From assembly GCA_026388715.1 (NCBI GenBank), contig JAPLJF010000015.1:1-43814 (forward strand): 43,814 nt of DNA. The letters run 5' to 3'. The stretch's first letter is position 1. The number at the start of each line of letters is the position of its first letter. Shown in pieces: positions 8,191 to 17,322 of this stretch. Source of the DNA: Deltaproteobacteria bacterium. GTDB taxonomy: Bacteria > Desulfobacterota > Desulfobulbia > Desulfobulbales > Desulfocapsaceae. The notes under the pieces were generated by a model. It ran no database searches and was not told the DNA's origin. It saw only the letters and a program-made list of their open reading frames with translations. A program made the position numbers and the translations under genes.

Positions 8191-10964
8191 ACGGCGACCA
8201 TGCGGGTCCTTCCTCTGTTGCGGCAGGAATCGCACCGGTCGCGTGTTTAACCGATGTCAGCTTGCGTTACGGCAAGACGCTTGCCCTGGATGCCATCACC
8301 CTCAATCTGCCGGCGGGACAAATGGTCGGCCTGATCGGGCCGGACGGGGTTGGTAAATCCAGTCTGTTCTCGCTGATCGCCGGTGCCCGCGTCATTCAGA
8401 CTGGCCGGGTCGAGGTGCTGGCCGGCGACATGGGTGAAGCGCACCACCGGAAATCCGTCTGCCCGCGCATCGCCTACATGCCGCAGGGACTAGGCAAGAA
8501 TCTCTACGCCACGCTGTCGGTATTCGAAAATATCGATTTCTTCGGCCGCCTGTTCGCCCAGGACAGCGGCGAACGACACCGCCGCATTGACGACCTGCTC
8601 GCGAGCACCGGCTTGTCTCCTTTCCGGGACCGCCCGGCGGGCAAGCTTTCCGGCGGCATGAAGCAAAAGCTGGGACTCTGCTGTGCGCTCATTCACGATC
8701 CCGATCTGTTGATCCTTGATGAACCCACCACCGGAGTCGATCCGCTCTCGCGCCGCCAGTTCTGGGAGCTGATCGGACGCATCCGCACCGGGCAACCCGG
8801 CATGAGCGTGCTGGTGGCCACCGCTTACATGGAAGAGGCTGCCCGCTTCGACTGGCTGGTGGCCATGGATGCCGGACGGGTGCTGACCACCGGCAGCCCA
8901 CGGGAACTGCTCGATCGTGCCGCCACCGATACCCTGGAGGCTGCCTTCATTGCGCTGCTGCCGAAAGAAAAGCGCGCCGGCCACCAGGCCATACGGATCC
9001 CGCCCCGCGCAACCGATGGCGACGAGATCGCAATCGAGGCGAAGGACCTGACCATGCGTTTCGGCGACTTCATCGCCGTGGACCATGTGAATTTCCGCAT
9101 CGCCCGCGGTGAGATCTTTGGCTTTATCGGCTCCAATGGCTGCGGCAAGACAACGACCATGAAGATGCTGACCGGCCTGCTGACGGCCAGTGAGGGAGAG
9201 GCCTGGCTCTTCGGTCAGGCGGTAAACCCCAAAGATCTTGATACCCGTCGCCGCGTCGGGTACATGACCCAGTCCTTCTCGCTCTATTCCGAGCTGACCG
9301 TGGCGCAGAACCTGACTTTGCATGCCCGGCTTTTCAGCGTTCCCGCAGGCGAGATCTCCGAACGTGTAGAAGAAATGGCCACCCGTTTCGATCTGGCCGG
9401 GGTCATGGATACACTGCCCGACAGCCTCCCTCTGGGGCAACGTCAGCGTCTGTCTCTGGCTGTGGCGATGATCCATCGTCCGGAGATGCTGATCCTCGAC
9501 GAGCCCACCTCGGGTGTTGACCCGATCGCCCGCGATGCTTTCTGGCAAATTATGATCGACCTCGCCCGCCGCGACAAGGTCACCATCTTCATTTCCACCC
9601 ATTTCATGAACGAGGCCGAACGGTGCGACCGGATCTCGTTGATGCATGCCGGACAGGTGCTGATCAGCGACACTCCCGCCGCGCTGATGCAGAAACGTGG
9701 CATAACAACACTGGAAGAGGCCTTTATCAGCTATCTGGAAGAGGCCGTGCCCGAGAGCAAGGGCCCGGTGGTGTCGGCGGACGCGGTGGTGGCACCTCCC
9801 TCATTGCCGGCCGAAGACGCAGCCGTTCCCGTCACAAGATTCGATTTCCGCCGCATGTTCAGCTACACCCGACGCGAGGCGCTGGAGTTGCGCCGGGATC
9901 CGATCCGGGCCACTCTGGCGCTGCTCGGCAGCGTCATCCTGATGTTGATCATGGGGTACGGCATCACCATGGATGTGGAGAATCTCTCCTTTGCCGTGCT
10001 CGATCGCGACCAGACCTCTACCAGCCGCGACTATGCACTCAATCTTGCCGGCTCTCGTTATTTCAGCGAACATGCGCCGATTGCCGATTACGCCGAGCTG
10101 GATCGGCGCATGCGGGCCGGCGAGATCAGCCTGGCCCTGGAAATACCCCCGGACTTTGCCCGCGATCTGGGACGCGGCACCCCGGTGGCGATTGGCGCCT
10201 GGATCGATGGCGCCATGCCGCAGCGGGCCGAAACCATTCAGGGCTATGTGCGCGGCATGCATGCCCACTGGCTGGCCGACATGGCCGCGCGCAAACTCGG
10301 TCAGCCCCGCTCCGCCGGTCTGATTAACATCGAAACGAGGTTTCGCTACAACCCTGATGTCAAGAGTCTGGTGGCGATGGTGCCGGCGGTGATTCCGATG
10401 CTGCTGTTGATGATTCCGGCGATGCTCACCGCGCTCAGTGTGGTGCGGGAAAAGGAGCTTGGCTCCATCGTCAACCTCTATGTCACGCCGGTTACACGGC
10501 TCGAATTTCTGCTCGGCAAGCAGCTGCCCTACATCGGGCTGGCAATGGTAAATTTCTTGTTTTTGTCATTGCTGGCGGTGACCGTCTTCGGCGTGCCGAT
10601 GAAGGGGAGCTTTCTCACCCTGTCCGCCGCGGCACTGCTCTATGTCACTTCGGCCACCGCCATGGGCCTGTTGTTCTCCACCTTTGTGCGCAGCCAGATT
10701 GCCGCCATCTTCGGCACGGCAGTGCTCACCATCCTGCCTGCCGTCCAGTTCTCCGGCATGACCGACCCGGTATCTTCGCTGGAGGGGCTGGGCAGGCTGA
10801 TCGGGAACGTCTATCCCACCACCTATTTCCTGACCATTGTTCGCGGAACATTTTCCAAGGCCCTTGGTTTTACAGACCTGCAGGCGTCCTTCATTCCGCT
10901 GATCCTGGCCGTTCCGTTGCTGATAGGGCTCTGTGTGCTGTTGTTGCGGAAACAGGAGAATTGA
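8187..10964 (+). CDS. rbbA: RbbA/YhiH-type protein: two ABC ATPase domains fused to an ABC-2 permease
   Basis: A 925-residue fusion. The first ATPase has Walker [10 protein letters not shown] (51-59), signature LSGGMKQ near 154 and Walker B LLILDEP near 173. The second has Walker [10 protein letters not shown] near 315, a degenerate signature LPLGQRQ near 413 and Walker [12 protein letters not shown] near 434. An ABC-2 membrane domain follows from about residue 560. The ATG at 8187 overlaps the HlyD stop; an earlier in-frame ATG at 8154 lies inside the HlyD gene and is less likely. The order and lengths match E. coli yhiI-rbbA-yhhJ. RbbA was described as a ribosome-associated ATPase, but the fused permease and this operon suggest a transporter. 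Confidence 0.9.
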   Translation: MNGDHAGPSSVAAGIAPVACLTDVSLRYGKTLALDAITLNLPAGQMVGLIGPDGVGKSSLFSLIAGARVIQTGRVEVLAGDMGEAHHRKSVCPRIAYMPQGLGKNLYATLSVFENIDFFGRLFAQDSGERHRRIDDLLASTGLSPFRDRPAGKLSGGMKQKLGLCCALIHDPDLLILDEPTTGVDPLSRRQFWELIGRIRTGQPGMSVLVATAYMEEAARFDWLVAMDAGRVLTTGSPRELLDRAATDTLEAAFIALLPKEKRAGHQAIRIPPRATDGDEIAIEAKDLTMRFGDFIAVDHVNFRIARGEIFGFIGSNGCGKTTTMKMLTGLLTASEGEAWLFGQAVNPKDLDTRRRVGYMTQSFSLYSELTVAQNLTLHARLFSVPAGEISERVEEMATRFDLAGVMDTLPDSLPLGQRQRLSLAVAMIHRPEMLILDEPTSGVDPIARDAFWQIMIDLARRDKVTIFISTHFMNEAERCDRISLMHAGQVLISDTPAALMQKRGITTLEEAFISYLEEAVPESKGPVVSADAVVAPPSLPAEDAAVPVTRFDFRRMFSYTRREALELRRDPIRATLALLGSVILMLIMGYGITMDVENLSFAVLDRDQTSTSRDYALNLAGSRYFSEHAPIADYAELDRRMRAGEISLALEIPPDFARDLGRGTPVAIGAWIDGAMPQRAETIQGYVRGMHAHWLADMAARKLGQPRSAGLINIETRFRYNPDVKSLVAMVPAVIPMLLLMIPAMLTALSVVREKELGSIVNLYVTPVTRLEFLLGKQLPYIGLAMVNFLFLSLLAVTVFGVPMKGSFLTLSAAALLYVTSATAMGLLFSTFVRSQIAAIFGTAVLTILPAVQFSGMTDPVSSLEGLGRLIGNVYPTTYFLTIVRGTFSKALGFTDLQASFIPLILAVPLLIGLCVLLLRKQEN

Positions 10965-10966
10965 AT

Positions 10967-12097
10967 ATGCGGATCGACAACATCCGACAACTGGGCATCA
11001 AGGAACTGCGCAGCTTGGCCCGTGACCCGATCATGCTGGTGCTGATCATCTTTGCCTTCACGGTTGCAATCTACTCGGGGGCCACGGCAATGCCGGAAAC
11101 CCTCAACAAGGCGCCGATCGCCATCGTTGACGAAGACCGGTCGCCGCTGTCGGCGCGTATCGTTGCGGCCTTCTATCCACCGCATTTTATCCCGCCGGTG
11201 ATGATTACCCAAGCCGAGATGGATACCCGGATGGATGCCGGCCTTGATACCTTCGCCCTGAACATCCCGCCGGAGTTTCAGCGTGATCTGCTGGCCGGAA
11301 GGCAGCCAACCATCCAGCTGAATGTTGATGCGACCCGCATGACCCAGGCCTTTACCGGCAGCGGCTATATCCAGACCATGATCACCAGCGAGGTAACCGA
11401 ATTCTCCCAGCGTTATCGCGGAATTGCAGCGCCGCCAGTCGATCTCGAACTGAGGGCGCGCTTCAACCCCTCCCTGACCCAGGCATGGTTCGGGGCGGTG
11501 ATGGAAGTAATCAACAACGTCACCATGCTGTCCATCGTCCTCACCGGCGCGGCGCTGATCCGTGAGCGGGAACATGGCACCATCGAACATCTGCTGGTCA
11601 TGCCGGTGACGCCTTTTGAGATCATGACGAGCAAGGTCTGGTCCATGGGGCTGGTGGTGCTTGCCGCCTGTGCTTTTTCTCTGGTGTTTGTGGTGCAGGG
11701 GCTGCTGGCGGTGCCTATTGAAGGTTCGCTCGCCCTGTTTCTGGCCGGGGCAGCGCTGCACCTGTTCGCCACGACCTCCATGGGCATTTTCATGGGCACC
11801 ATCGCCCGCTCGATGCCGCAGTTCGGGCTGCTGTTGATGCTTTTCCTGATGCCGCTGCAGATGCTCTCCGGCGGGGTCACGCCGCGCGAGAGCATGCCTG
11901 ATTTTATTCAAGTTGTAATGCAGATAGCGCCGACCACCCACTTTGTCTCACTCGCCCAGGCAATTCTCTATCGGGGGGCAGGCCTGGATGTGGTGTGGCC
12001 GCAATTCGTTGCCCTTCTTCTCATCGGTACGCTCTTTTTCAGCATCACGCTACTCCGCTTCCGAAAAACCATCGGGATGATGGGAGAAAGTCAATAG
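10967..12097 (+). CDS. ABC-2 type permease (YhhJ-like)
   Basis: A 376-residue integral membrane protein that would pair with the permease half of the preceding fusion. One N-terminal membrane segment (about 22-42) is followed by a large extracytoplasmic domain (about 45-175) and then five or so membrane segments with the ABC-2 signature region IREREHGTIEHLLVMPVTPF. The ATG at 10967 is preferred: AGGAGA lies eight bases upstream, whereas the TTG at 10961 is too close to it. The start lies two bases after the previous stop, so translation is likely coupled. A hairpin with a T-run follows the gene, marking the operon end. Confidence 0.92.
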   Translation: MRIDNIRQLGIKELRSLARDPIMLVLIIFAFTVAIYSGATAMPETLNKAPIAIVDEDRSPLSARIVAAFYPPHFIPPVMITQAEMDTRMDAGLDTFALNIPPEFQRDLLAGRQPTIQLNVDATRMTQAFTGSGYIQTMITSEVTEFSQRYRGIAAPPVDLELRARFNPSLTQAWFGAVMEVINNVTMLSIVLTGAALIREREHGTIEHLLVMPVTPFEIMTSKVWSMGLVVLAACAFSLVFVVQGLLAVPIEGSLALFLAGAALHLFATTSMGIFMGTIARSMPQFGLLLMLFLMPLQMLSGGVTPRESMPDFIQVVMQIAPTTHFVSLAQAILYRGAGLDVVWPQFVALLLIGTLFFSITLLRFRKTIGMMGESQ

Positions 12098-12120
12098 AGC
12101 ACTGTTTTTGGCAAAAAAAG

Positions 12121-12151
12121 GGGCTTCTAAGGGAATAGAAGGCCATTTTTT
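12121..12151 (+). terminator. Rho-independent terminator of the ABC operon
   Basis: GGCTTCTA and TAGAAGGCC form a stem of eight or nine pairs around a short AGGGAA-type loop, followed by ATTTTTT. It stands 24 bases after the permease stop and before a convergent gene. Confidence 0.65.
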
Positions 12152-12248
12152 AATAAAATTTCCCCGAACAATCAAAAACCTCATTTGGTCCGTCCCCGAT
12201 TTCCCTTCCAAAATCGAAGCCAGCAGGGCGGGTTGAGCGGATTGCCTG

Positions 12249-13565
12249 TTACAACACACGGAGTTTGCCGGTTTTCCAGAGTGCAACAGCGCTGTAAGTC
12301 CTTGCCCAAAAATTTGCTTTTTCTTCGGCGGGGTACTTGAAAAAATCCTGTGTCCAATTGAATGACGGATTCTGATACATATCGCGGAGAATGTTGGCGA
12401 TATGTTTCGGTTTCCAATGAGCATAAACCAGAAAATCGTAGACAAACCCAATAAGTTTTTTGGGTTGGAGCGCCGAAGGATTGGGAAAATGAAGAATATT
12501 TCTGGTCCAATCCGGGATATGCTCCTCTTTTTTTGCATATTCCAACGCCAGTCCGCGCGGAATGTCTTCCTGGCCGTCAAAATCACGGTGAAACAGAAAA
12601 AGATCGGAGGCCTTGTATTCAGCGATAAAATCGATCAGTGTCTCGTTCGAACACGGGATGAATCCGGAAAATCTCCGGGCATGATCCGCCGCCTTTTCCA
12701 GGTCCCACATGCAATCCAATACAAAATCGATATCGGGCGCTTCGGTTATTGTTTGTCCGTCAAAGTAGGTGCCGATGACATCGACCAGAGGAGGCTGGTG
12801 ATAATTTCCGTACTTTTCCTGATTTTTTTTGTGCAGGCTGAAAGGACTGCGAATGGCCCGCATAAAAGGCGAACCTTCGCTCCAGGTATTGTCAAAGTTG
12901 ATACAGTGGTCAGCGCTATCGGAAATGGTGACCGGCAAAAGTCCGGCGGCTTCATTGCCTTGAAACGTCTTCATGGCCAGCAGGCCGATATATTCCGCAA
13001 CCTTGCCGAGTCCGCTGAACACATGGGCGGCATCAAGGGAAATACCATACCAGCGCCTGATGTCATGGGGATCGATATAATTGCAGGCCTTGATGAGATC
13101 ACCTTCCACAAAGCCTATTTTCCGCAGCTCTTCAGTAGCTCTCGTGCCCATGAGATTTTGGAACAACAGGTGACAGCCGGAGGGAGTATAATCGAGCAGG
13201 TAAGGAATGCCTTTTGACCGGAAGAGCTCCTCGACAAAGTGCATAGAAGGGACCATCTGCTTGAAAAGTTGTTTTTGAGCTTCCTTGTCCGTATAGAGCT
13301 TGTAGTTATCCGCTGCCAGAAAGATTTCAATATCAAGCGGCATGAGTACTGAGCGGGACCTCTCTCCGACAATAGGAAGATGAACCTGAAGCCCCCTTTC
13401 CAGGGTAAATTTTGCAAGTTGATCAACAGTGGCTGCTATTGACGGGAAAATGGGCTCATGCGTCTCTGCCGCCAGCTCATCGCCTGCGGCAATAACGTAG
13501 TGCCCGAACTCATAACAATTTCTCAGCCGGTCGATTACCCGGCCATAGTATTCTTGCGCATTCAT
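12249..13565 (-). CDS. Stand-alone archaeo-eukaryotic primase (AEP)-like protein
   Basis: A 438-residue protein with the motif order of the AEP/PrimPol superfamily. An acidic motif I (PLDIEIFL, D78 and E80) is followed by motif II (DYTPSGCHLLF, S129 and H132). Motif III (D225) then leads into FMRAIRSPFSLHKK (236-247), which closely resembles the arginine and SLH-K segment of archaeal PriS. The C-terminal 90 residues (HWKPKHIANILRDMYQNP and following) look like a small helical accessory domain. AEPs synthesise RNA or DNA primers or fill gaps. No PriL, helicase, phage or plasmid genes are adjacent, so the role (repair, damage tolerance, relic of a mobile element) is open. The ATG has GGAAGGGAG upstream at a long spacing. 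Assignment rests on motifs only. Confidence 0.65.
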   Translation of the reverse strand: MNAQEYYGRVIDRLRNCYEFGHYVIAAGDELAAETHEPIFPSIAATVDQLAKFTLERGLQVHLPIVGERSRSVLMPLDIEIFLAADNYKLYTDKEAQKQLFKQMVPSMHFVEELFRSKGIPYLLDYTPSGCHLLFQNLMGTRATEELRKIGFVEGDLIKACNYIDPHDIRRWYGISLDAAHVFSGLGKVAEYIGLLAMKTFQGNEAAGLLPVTISDSADHCINFDNTWSEGSPFMRAIRSPFSLHKKNQEKYGNYHQPPLVDVIGTYFDGQTITEAPDIDFVLDCMWDLEKAADHARRFSGFIPCSNETLIDFIAEYKASDLFLFHRDFDGQEDIPRGLALEYAKKEEHIPDWTRNILHFPNPSALQPKKLIGFVYDFLVYAHWKPKHIANILRDMYQNPSFNWTQDFFKYPAEEKANFWARTYSAVALWKTGKLRVL

Positions 13566-13805
13566 ATGTTTCTGCGGCTCCCTTCCTTGTCAGCCTGGAA
13601 TAGCATAAAGGTAATAACCGGCTGGCCGGGGTGCTGCCCTTAAAAGAACGCTGCTATTTCCAGTCCGGTGACTGGTTAGGTTTCATGATTCGTGTCAATT
13701 GGAGATGCTGTAAAATCGACTTCCCTAAATTGCGGAAGTGTTCAATTTCTTGGGCGATGCAGGATTTACAAATCGGTATAGTGTTCCCCCCTCTTTCCCT
13801 GAAGG

Positions 13806-14405
13806 CTAAGACTGAGGATAGTTGGCAAGATTGGGTTTAATGGCCTTGCCAAGCCAATCAATGCATTTTCCAAGGTGACGCATGTTAGCCAGGCCTTCTT
13901 TATCTTCACGCACCTCTCCTTTGTTTAGGCCATAGCCCATATTCCAGTAGGTTGAGCCAGGAAGGATCATCCTTGACATTTGGAACATATGATTAATGGT
14001 GTCATACACATGGGTGGCTCCTCCCCGTCTGACTGCGACTACCGCTGCCCCTATTTTTCCAGTAAAAGCGTTATTGTTAGCATAAGCGACATAACCTGCC
14101 CTTTCAATCAATGCCTTTAAATCCGCGGATACAGCCGCGAAATAGGTTGGGGAACCCAGGATCAGGGCATCAGCTCTGAGCATTTTTGAAAAGATGCCGT
14201 TAAAATTATCACTTTTGACTGCGCATTCATTGTCTTTATTCTCAAAGCACTGCTCACAGGCTATACAACCGCGAATTGCTGTTCCGCCAACCTTTACAAG
14301 TTCTGTTTCCCAGCCAGCATCATGGAGTTCGCTGAGTACCTCATTAAGAAGTAATTCGGTATTTCCGCCCTTCCGTGGACTTCCATTTATGGCTAATGCG
14401 TACAT
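13806..14405 (-). CDS. Iron-sulfur flavoprotein / NADPH-dependent FMN reductase family
   Basis: A 199-residue flavodoxin-fold protein. The FMN phosphate loop GSPRKGGNT is at 8-16, and SPTYFAAVSADLKALIER near 95-112 is typical of the family. A compact cysteine cluster C47-x2-C50-x2-C53-x7-C61 resembles the 4Fe-4S motif of archaeal iron-sulfur flavoproteins. Such proteins move electrons between ferredoxin, flavin and acceptors including O2, peroxide or quinones in anaerobes. A strong AAGGAGG site stands seven bases before the ATG. It is monocistronic on the minus strand. The length is normal, and the physiological electron acceptor cannot be read from the sequence. Confidence 0.87.
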   Translation of the reverse strand: MYALAINGSPRKGGNTELLLNEVLSELHDAGWETELVKVGGTAIRGCIACEQCFENKDNECAVKSDNFNGIFSKMLRADALILGSPTYFAAVSADLKALIERAGYVAYANNNAFTGKIGAAVVAVRRGGATHVYDTINHMFQMSRMILPGSTYWNMGYGLNKGEVREDKEGLANMRHLGKCIDWLGKAIKPNLANYPQS

Positions 14406-14869
14406 AGCGACCTCCTTGTTTTTAATGAGTTAGACGATTTTACACGCAACTATCTTTTTGTTGTTTTTTCAGCGTCAAAAGGTTGTCGAAGTTTTGTATG
14501 TTGAGATTTTACAGCCTCGAAAAGAATTTAATTTTTTTCTTTTCCAAACATAACAGTGCATTAGAAAGAATATTGTAATAGGCAGATTCTGCCTGTTTAT
14601 TCTTTTTATTCTTTCTGATGTTACCTAATGCAGCAGAAAAACACAAATATCTGCAAAGATATATTATGTTTTCCAGGTAACCTTCCGGATATATGTGATC
14701 AATATGGAATGAAGGAAAGCGCGAAACGCTGCCCGTGAAACGGACTGAACCATGATTCAAGCTTATCCAGGGCAGGAAAGCGCTGGATTATACGGCCGAC
14801 TGGAGGCCAGGGATCAGGTCTTGAAAAATAAGTTTTCGTTTTTTCAAGAATGCCCCCTACTTTCTCTGA
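14406..14869. other. AT-rich gap with repeat copy and possible HNH remnant
   Basis: This AT-rich stretch holds the left copy of a 48-base repeat (14620-14667). Just beside it, on the minus strand, about 14670-14730 encodes FHIDHIYPEGYLEN, which resembles the HNH core of GmrSD/DUF262-type nucleases, but it runs into the repeat and has no full domain. An AT-rich inverted repeat (arms TCTTGAAAAA and its complement) lies at 14819-14849, downstream of the yaeQ stop. No intact gene is supported. Confidence 0.5.
14620..14667. repeat. 48-bp direct repeat, left copy
   Basis: Matches the copy at 16922-16969 at 46 of 48 positions, in the same orientation. It contains a small hairpin (ATATCT, 4-base loop, AGATAT). 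The two copies bracket 2.25 kb carrying yaeQ, a nuclease-like gene and a TPR gene. Confidence 0.85.
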
Positions 14870-15406
14870 TTATGCAGCCTGCAATGACACCCAAGACACC
14901 TCACATTCCCCGTGTTCAGCGGCAACATAGGCAGTATCGCCTGTAATGGTGACGGAAAGATTCATGGTCCGCTTCACCAGCGCCGCCAATTCCTGGATAC
15001 TTCCCCACGGAAGCTGAAGAACCGACACCGGCAGCTCACTGAACTTTGCTCGCCCCTGAGCCCACCAGGTTTCCGATTTTGAATTAAAACTGTAAATCTT
15101 AACTGCCGGCGAAATCCGGGTTGCTTTTCTTATTCTGTCAACAGTTGGCTCCCCCACATCGATCCATAATGATATGCGATCATCCAAGGTGCGGGCCCAG
15201 ATATCGGGTTCTTCCACTGCGCACAGTCCTTTCGTAAACACCAGATACTCCTTGGCATTCAGACAAAAGGCCAGAACACGAGCCATCATGCGTTCAACTG
15301 TTTCAGACGGGTGTTGAGCAACCGTTAAATTGAGCGTGTCATAATAATCCCGGTCGGTATCAGCCAAGGTAATTTTTAATTTATAAATTGTCGGTTTCAA
15401 TGCCAT
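14870..15406 (-). CDS. yaeQ: YaeQ family protein (PD-(D/E)XK nuclease-like fold)
   Basis: A 178-residue protein that lines up along its whole length with E. coli YaeQ (about 181 residues). Shared landmarks are the start MALKPTIYK, DRDYYDTLNLTVAQHPSET, FTKGLCAVEEPDIWA and SLWIDVGEPTVDRIRKA. YaeQ has a PD-(D/E)XK-like fold. E. coli YaeQ was once suggested to aid transcription antitermination, but the function is not settled. The ATG at 15406 is chosen because MALK is conserved; the frame opens upstream without homology. GGAGA lies about ten bases before it. The neighbour is another predicted PD-(D/E)XK-type protein, and both lie between 48-base repeats, which suggests acquisition as a block. 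Confidence 0.88.
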   Translation of the reverse strand: MALKPTIYKLKITLADTDRDYYDTLNLTVAQHPSETVERMMARVLAFCLNAKEYLVFTKGLCAVEEPDIWARTLDDRISLWIDVGEPTVDRIRKATRISPAVKIYSFNSKSETWWAQGRAKFSELPVSVLQLPWGSIQELAALVKRTMNLSVTITGDTAYVAAEHGECEVSWVSLQAA

Positions 15407-15535
15407 AACTCGCTGATCTCCGGAAGATGTTCCCACGCCATGTACTTGATTTTACTAAAAATTAGCCTTTATTTTTTCAAGAACAAGAATCAAACAAAGA
15501 CTTGACTCCCGAATTCCCCAGATGGGATTTATTGT

Positions 15536-16114
15536 TTATATGCCGACATTCTCCAGCCCCGTAATAGAGTTATCTCGACGAACTGTGATGATATGAATAT
15601 CAGCATTCTTCATCAGTGGTCGGTTCCGCCATTGATTGGCTAAATCTGCAAACTTTTCTGAATGAGGCACGGCAACAGCCAATAGATCATTCGGATGCGC
15701 TATTTTGATTGTCATTAGTTGACCAATGGCTTCCCTGATTAGCGGATATTCTGGTGAAGACTTGCTTCGTACCAATGGCCCTTTCTTTGACTCTACCCTC
15801 AACTTGCGACCACTCTTCAACTCAACGACTAAGTCACCTTCACCAGAGGACGAATGCACGACAATTGCCGACTTATAGGCAGTGTGCTGATATGAACATT
15901 GCCAACGTATATTCTGCTCAGCGCTACTCCAACCCAATGAATTCAGAAACTCAACTATAGGAAAATGCACTTTGGTTCTCGTTTTAACTTGAGCCCCATC
16001 AATAGCGACGAATACATTGTTGACAGTATGGCCACCTTCGATAATGGCCATAGCGAGTCGTAAGGTCACTTCTGCTTCTGGCATCTTGTCTACAGGTAGC
16101 GCCTGATTAGCCAT
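15536..16114 (-). CDS. Orphan protein with a PD-(D/E)XK-like motif
   Basis: A 192-residue protein that I do not recognise as a named family. Residues 92-112 (EGDLVVELKSGRKLRVESKK) carry D94 and E108-x-K110, the spacing of a PD-(D/E)XK nuclease active site on two beta strands. The segment EFLNSLGWSSAEQNIRWQCSY (55-75) also recalls the N-terminal region of restriction-endonuclease-like Holliday junction or MrcB-type folds. It begins seven bases after the TPR gene stop on the same strand, so the two are probably co-transcribed. It may be an orphan nuclease of a defence or mobile element, but no methylase or helicase partner is present. Confidence 0.6.
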   Translation of the reverse strand: MANQALPVDKMPEAEVTLRLAMAIIEGGHTVNNVFVAIDGAQVKTRTKVHFPIVEFLNSLGWSSAEQNIRWQCSYQHTAYKSAIVVHSSSGEGDLVVELKSGRKLRVESKKGPLVRSKSSPEYPLIREAIGQLMTIKIAHPNDLLAVAVPHSEKFADLANQWRNRPLMKNADIHIITVRRDNSITGLENVGI

Positions 16115-16120
16115 TTGATT

Positions 16121-16822
16121 TCATCGTTGTATGGCCCGGATAGCTGCGGCTCTTTTCTCTAACGCCTCTGCTTCCTGATCCTTGCCAGTTTTTCTATAGA
16201 GCCTTGACATATTCTCAAGGCCCGTGGCAACAGAGGGATGCTCGGGGCCGAGTGTTTTCTCTTTGATCGCCAGCGAGCGTTTGTAGAGCGGCTCGGCCTG
16301 CGCGTACTGACCCTGGGTCTTGTACAGAAGCGCGAGGTTGTTCAGACTCAGGGCAACGTCAGGATGTTCAGGGCCGAGGGCTTTCTCCCAAATCGCCAGC
16401 GAGCGTTTGAAGAGCGGCTCGGCCTGCACGTACTTGTCCAGGGTCCTGTACAGATTCGCGAGGTTGTTCAAGATCGTGGCCACATGGGGATGCTCAGGAC
16501 CGAGGGCTTTCTCTTTGATTGCCAGCGAGCGTTTGTAGAGCGGCTCGGCCTGCGTGTACTGGCCCTGGGTCCTGTACAGCAGCTCCGCGAGGTTGTTCAG
16601 GCTCTCAGCAACATCGGGATGATTGTTTCCGACGTTCCTCTCTGCGACCACCAACGCCTTTTTCGCAACGATCAATGCACGTTCATATAGCCCTTTTTGA
16701 TAGAGCGACTTGACTTCCTTATTAAAAATCTCCCACTCAATGCCGGCACCTTTGGAAAATGCTGGAGTGGCAGTCAGCAGCGGCAATGTAATCATTCCAC
16801 TGGTTCGTATTGGTTTCATCAT
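16121..16822 (-). CDS. Exported TPR protein (kinesin-light-chain type repeats)
   Basis: A 233-residue protein starting at the ATG at 16822, which has an AGAGG ribosome binding site. The longer open frame upstream to 16972 runs through the repeat element and is unlikely to be translated. Residues 1-23 look like a signal peptide ending near TPAFSKG. From about 30 on there are five tetratricopeptide units of the 42-residue TPR_12 type, with recurring LGPEHPDVA and LNNLALLYKTQGQYAQAEPL. Such arrays bind other proteins. The near-identical units suggest recent internal duplication. It lies upstream of the nuclease-like gene in the same probable operon. Confidence 0.8.
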   Translation of the reverse strand: MMKPIRTSGMITLPLLTATPAFSKGAGIEWEIFNKEVKSLYQKGLYERALIVAKKALVVAERNVGNNHPDVAESLNNLAELLYRTQGQYTQAEPLYKRSLAIKEKALGPEHPHVATILNNLANLYRTLDKYVQAEPLFKRSLAIWEKALGPEHPDVALSLNNLALLYKTQGQYAQAEPLYKRSLAIKEKTLGPEHPSVATGLENMSRLYRKTGKDQEAEALEKRAAAIRAIQR

Positions 16823-16921
16823 GTTTAAGGCCTCTTTTTTCTTGTAGCTATTGAGACACCTAACTTTTTTTGGAATGTCACACGGTTCATATCTATCAAC
16901 ATATTCACATAACTTGTTGAC

Positions 16922-16969
16922 GTTACCTGATGCAGCAGAAAAACACAAATATCTACAAAGATATATTAT
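16922..16969. repeat. 48-bp direct repeat, right copy
   Basis: Second copy of the repeat at 14620-14667 (two mismatches). Its right end coincides with the point at which IS3-transposase homology stops, at tandem stop codons, so the copy sits at an insertion or deletion junction. Confidence 0.85.
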
Positions 16970-17100
16970 CATCCTTCATCAGTGGGGATATACGTAATGT
17001 CGCCCAGCCATATATGGCCTGGTCGGCTTGCTTGAAATACCTGATCAAGAAGATTGTCGGCCACCGGCAGATTATGCTTCGAGTTGGTGCCGGGTTCCCT
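16969..17100 (-). pseudogene. IS3-family transposase (OrfB) fragment
   Basis: The minus strand encodes TNSKHNLPVADNLLDQVFQ followed by ASRPGHIWLGDITYIPTDEG. This is the well-known segment of IS3-family integrase-like transposases around the first catalytic aspartate (normally W-x-x-DITYIPT). It stops at two adjacent stop codons where the 48-base repeat begins, and the rest of the rve domain is missing. About 40 residues remain, so it is inactive debris that marks past transposition at this border. Confidence 0.75.
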
Positions 17101-17293
17101 TTTAAGCTCTGTTAGGAGCATCTGAAATTTTCTAGCCGACAATTAACGAAAAAATAACACACGTCAACAGACAATTTTGACAAAAAAATTTCAAATCTTC
17201 TGGGAATACCGACACCCTTTTCCGACAAACAACCTTATCCGCTGATCTTATTTCATCATGATATAAAAATTAGCAACCTATAAAAAGCTCATG

Positions 17294-17322
17294 TTGACAA
17301 CACATCACTTCCCTGGTAATGA
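17294..17322 (+). promoter_or_regulatory. Predicted sigma-70 promoter of the hemerythrin cluster
   Basis: TTGACA (17294-17299), exactly 17 bases, then TAATGA (17317-17322). The -35 box is consensus. The -10 box lies inside the Fur-like box. Confidence 0.55.

Noticed and set aside
8490..9647. A 385-residue antisense frame inside the RbbA-type gene
   Set aside because: It lies opposite Walker motifs of a real ATPase and has shadow-type composition.
16823..16972. N-terminal extension of the TPR protein through the 48-base repeat
   Set aside because: The ATG at 16822 has a ribosome binding site and starts a signal peptide, while the extension is repeat-derived and shared with unrelated sequence at 14.6 kb.
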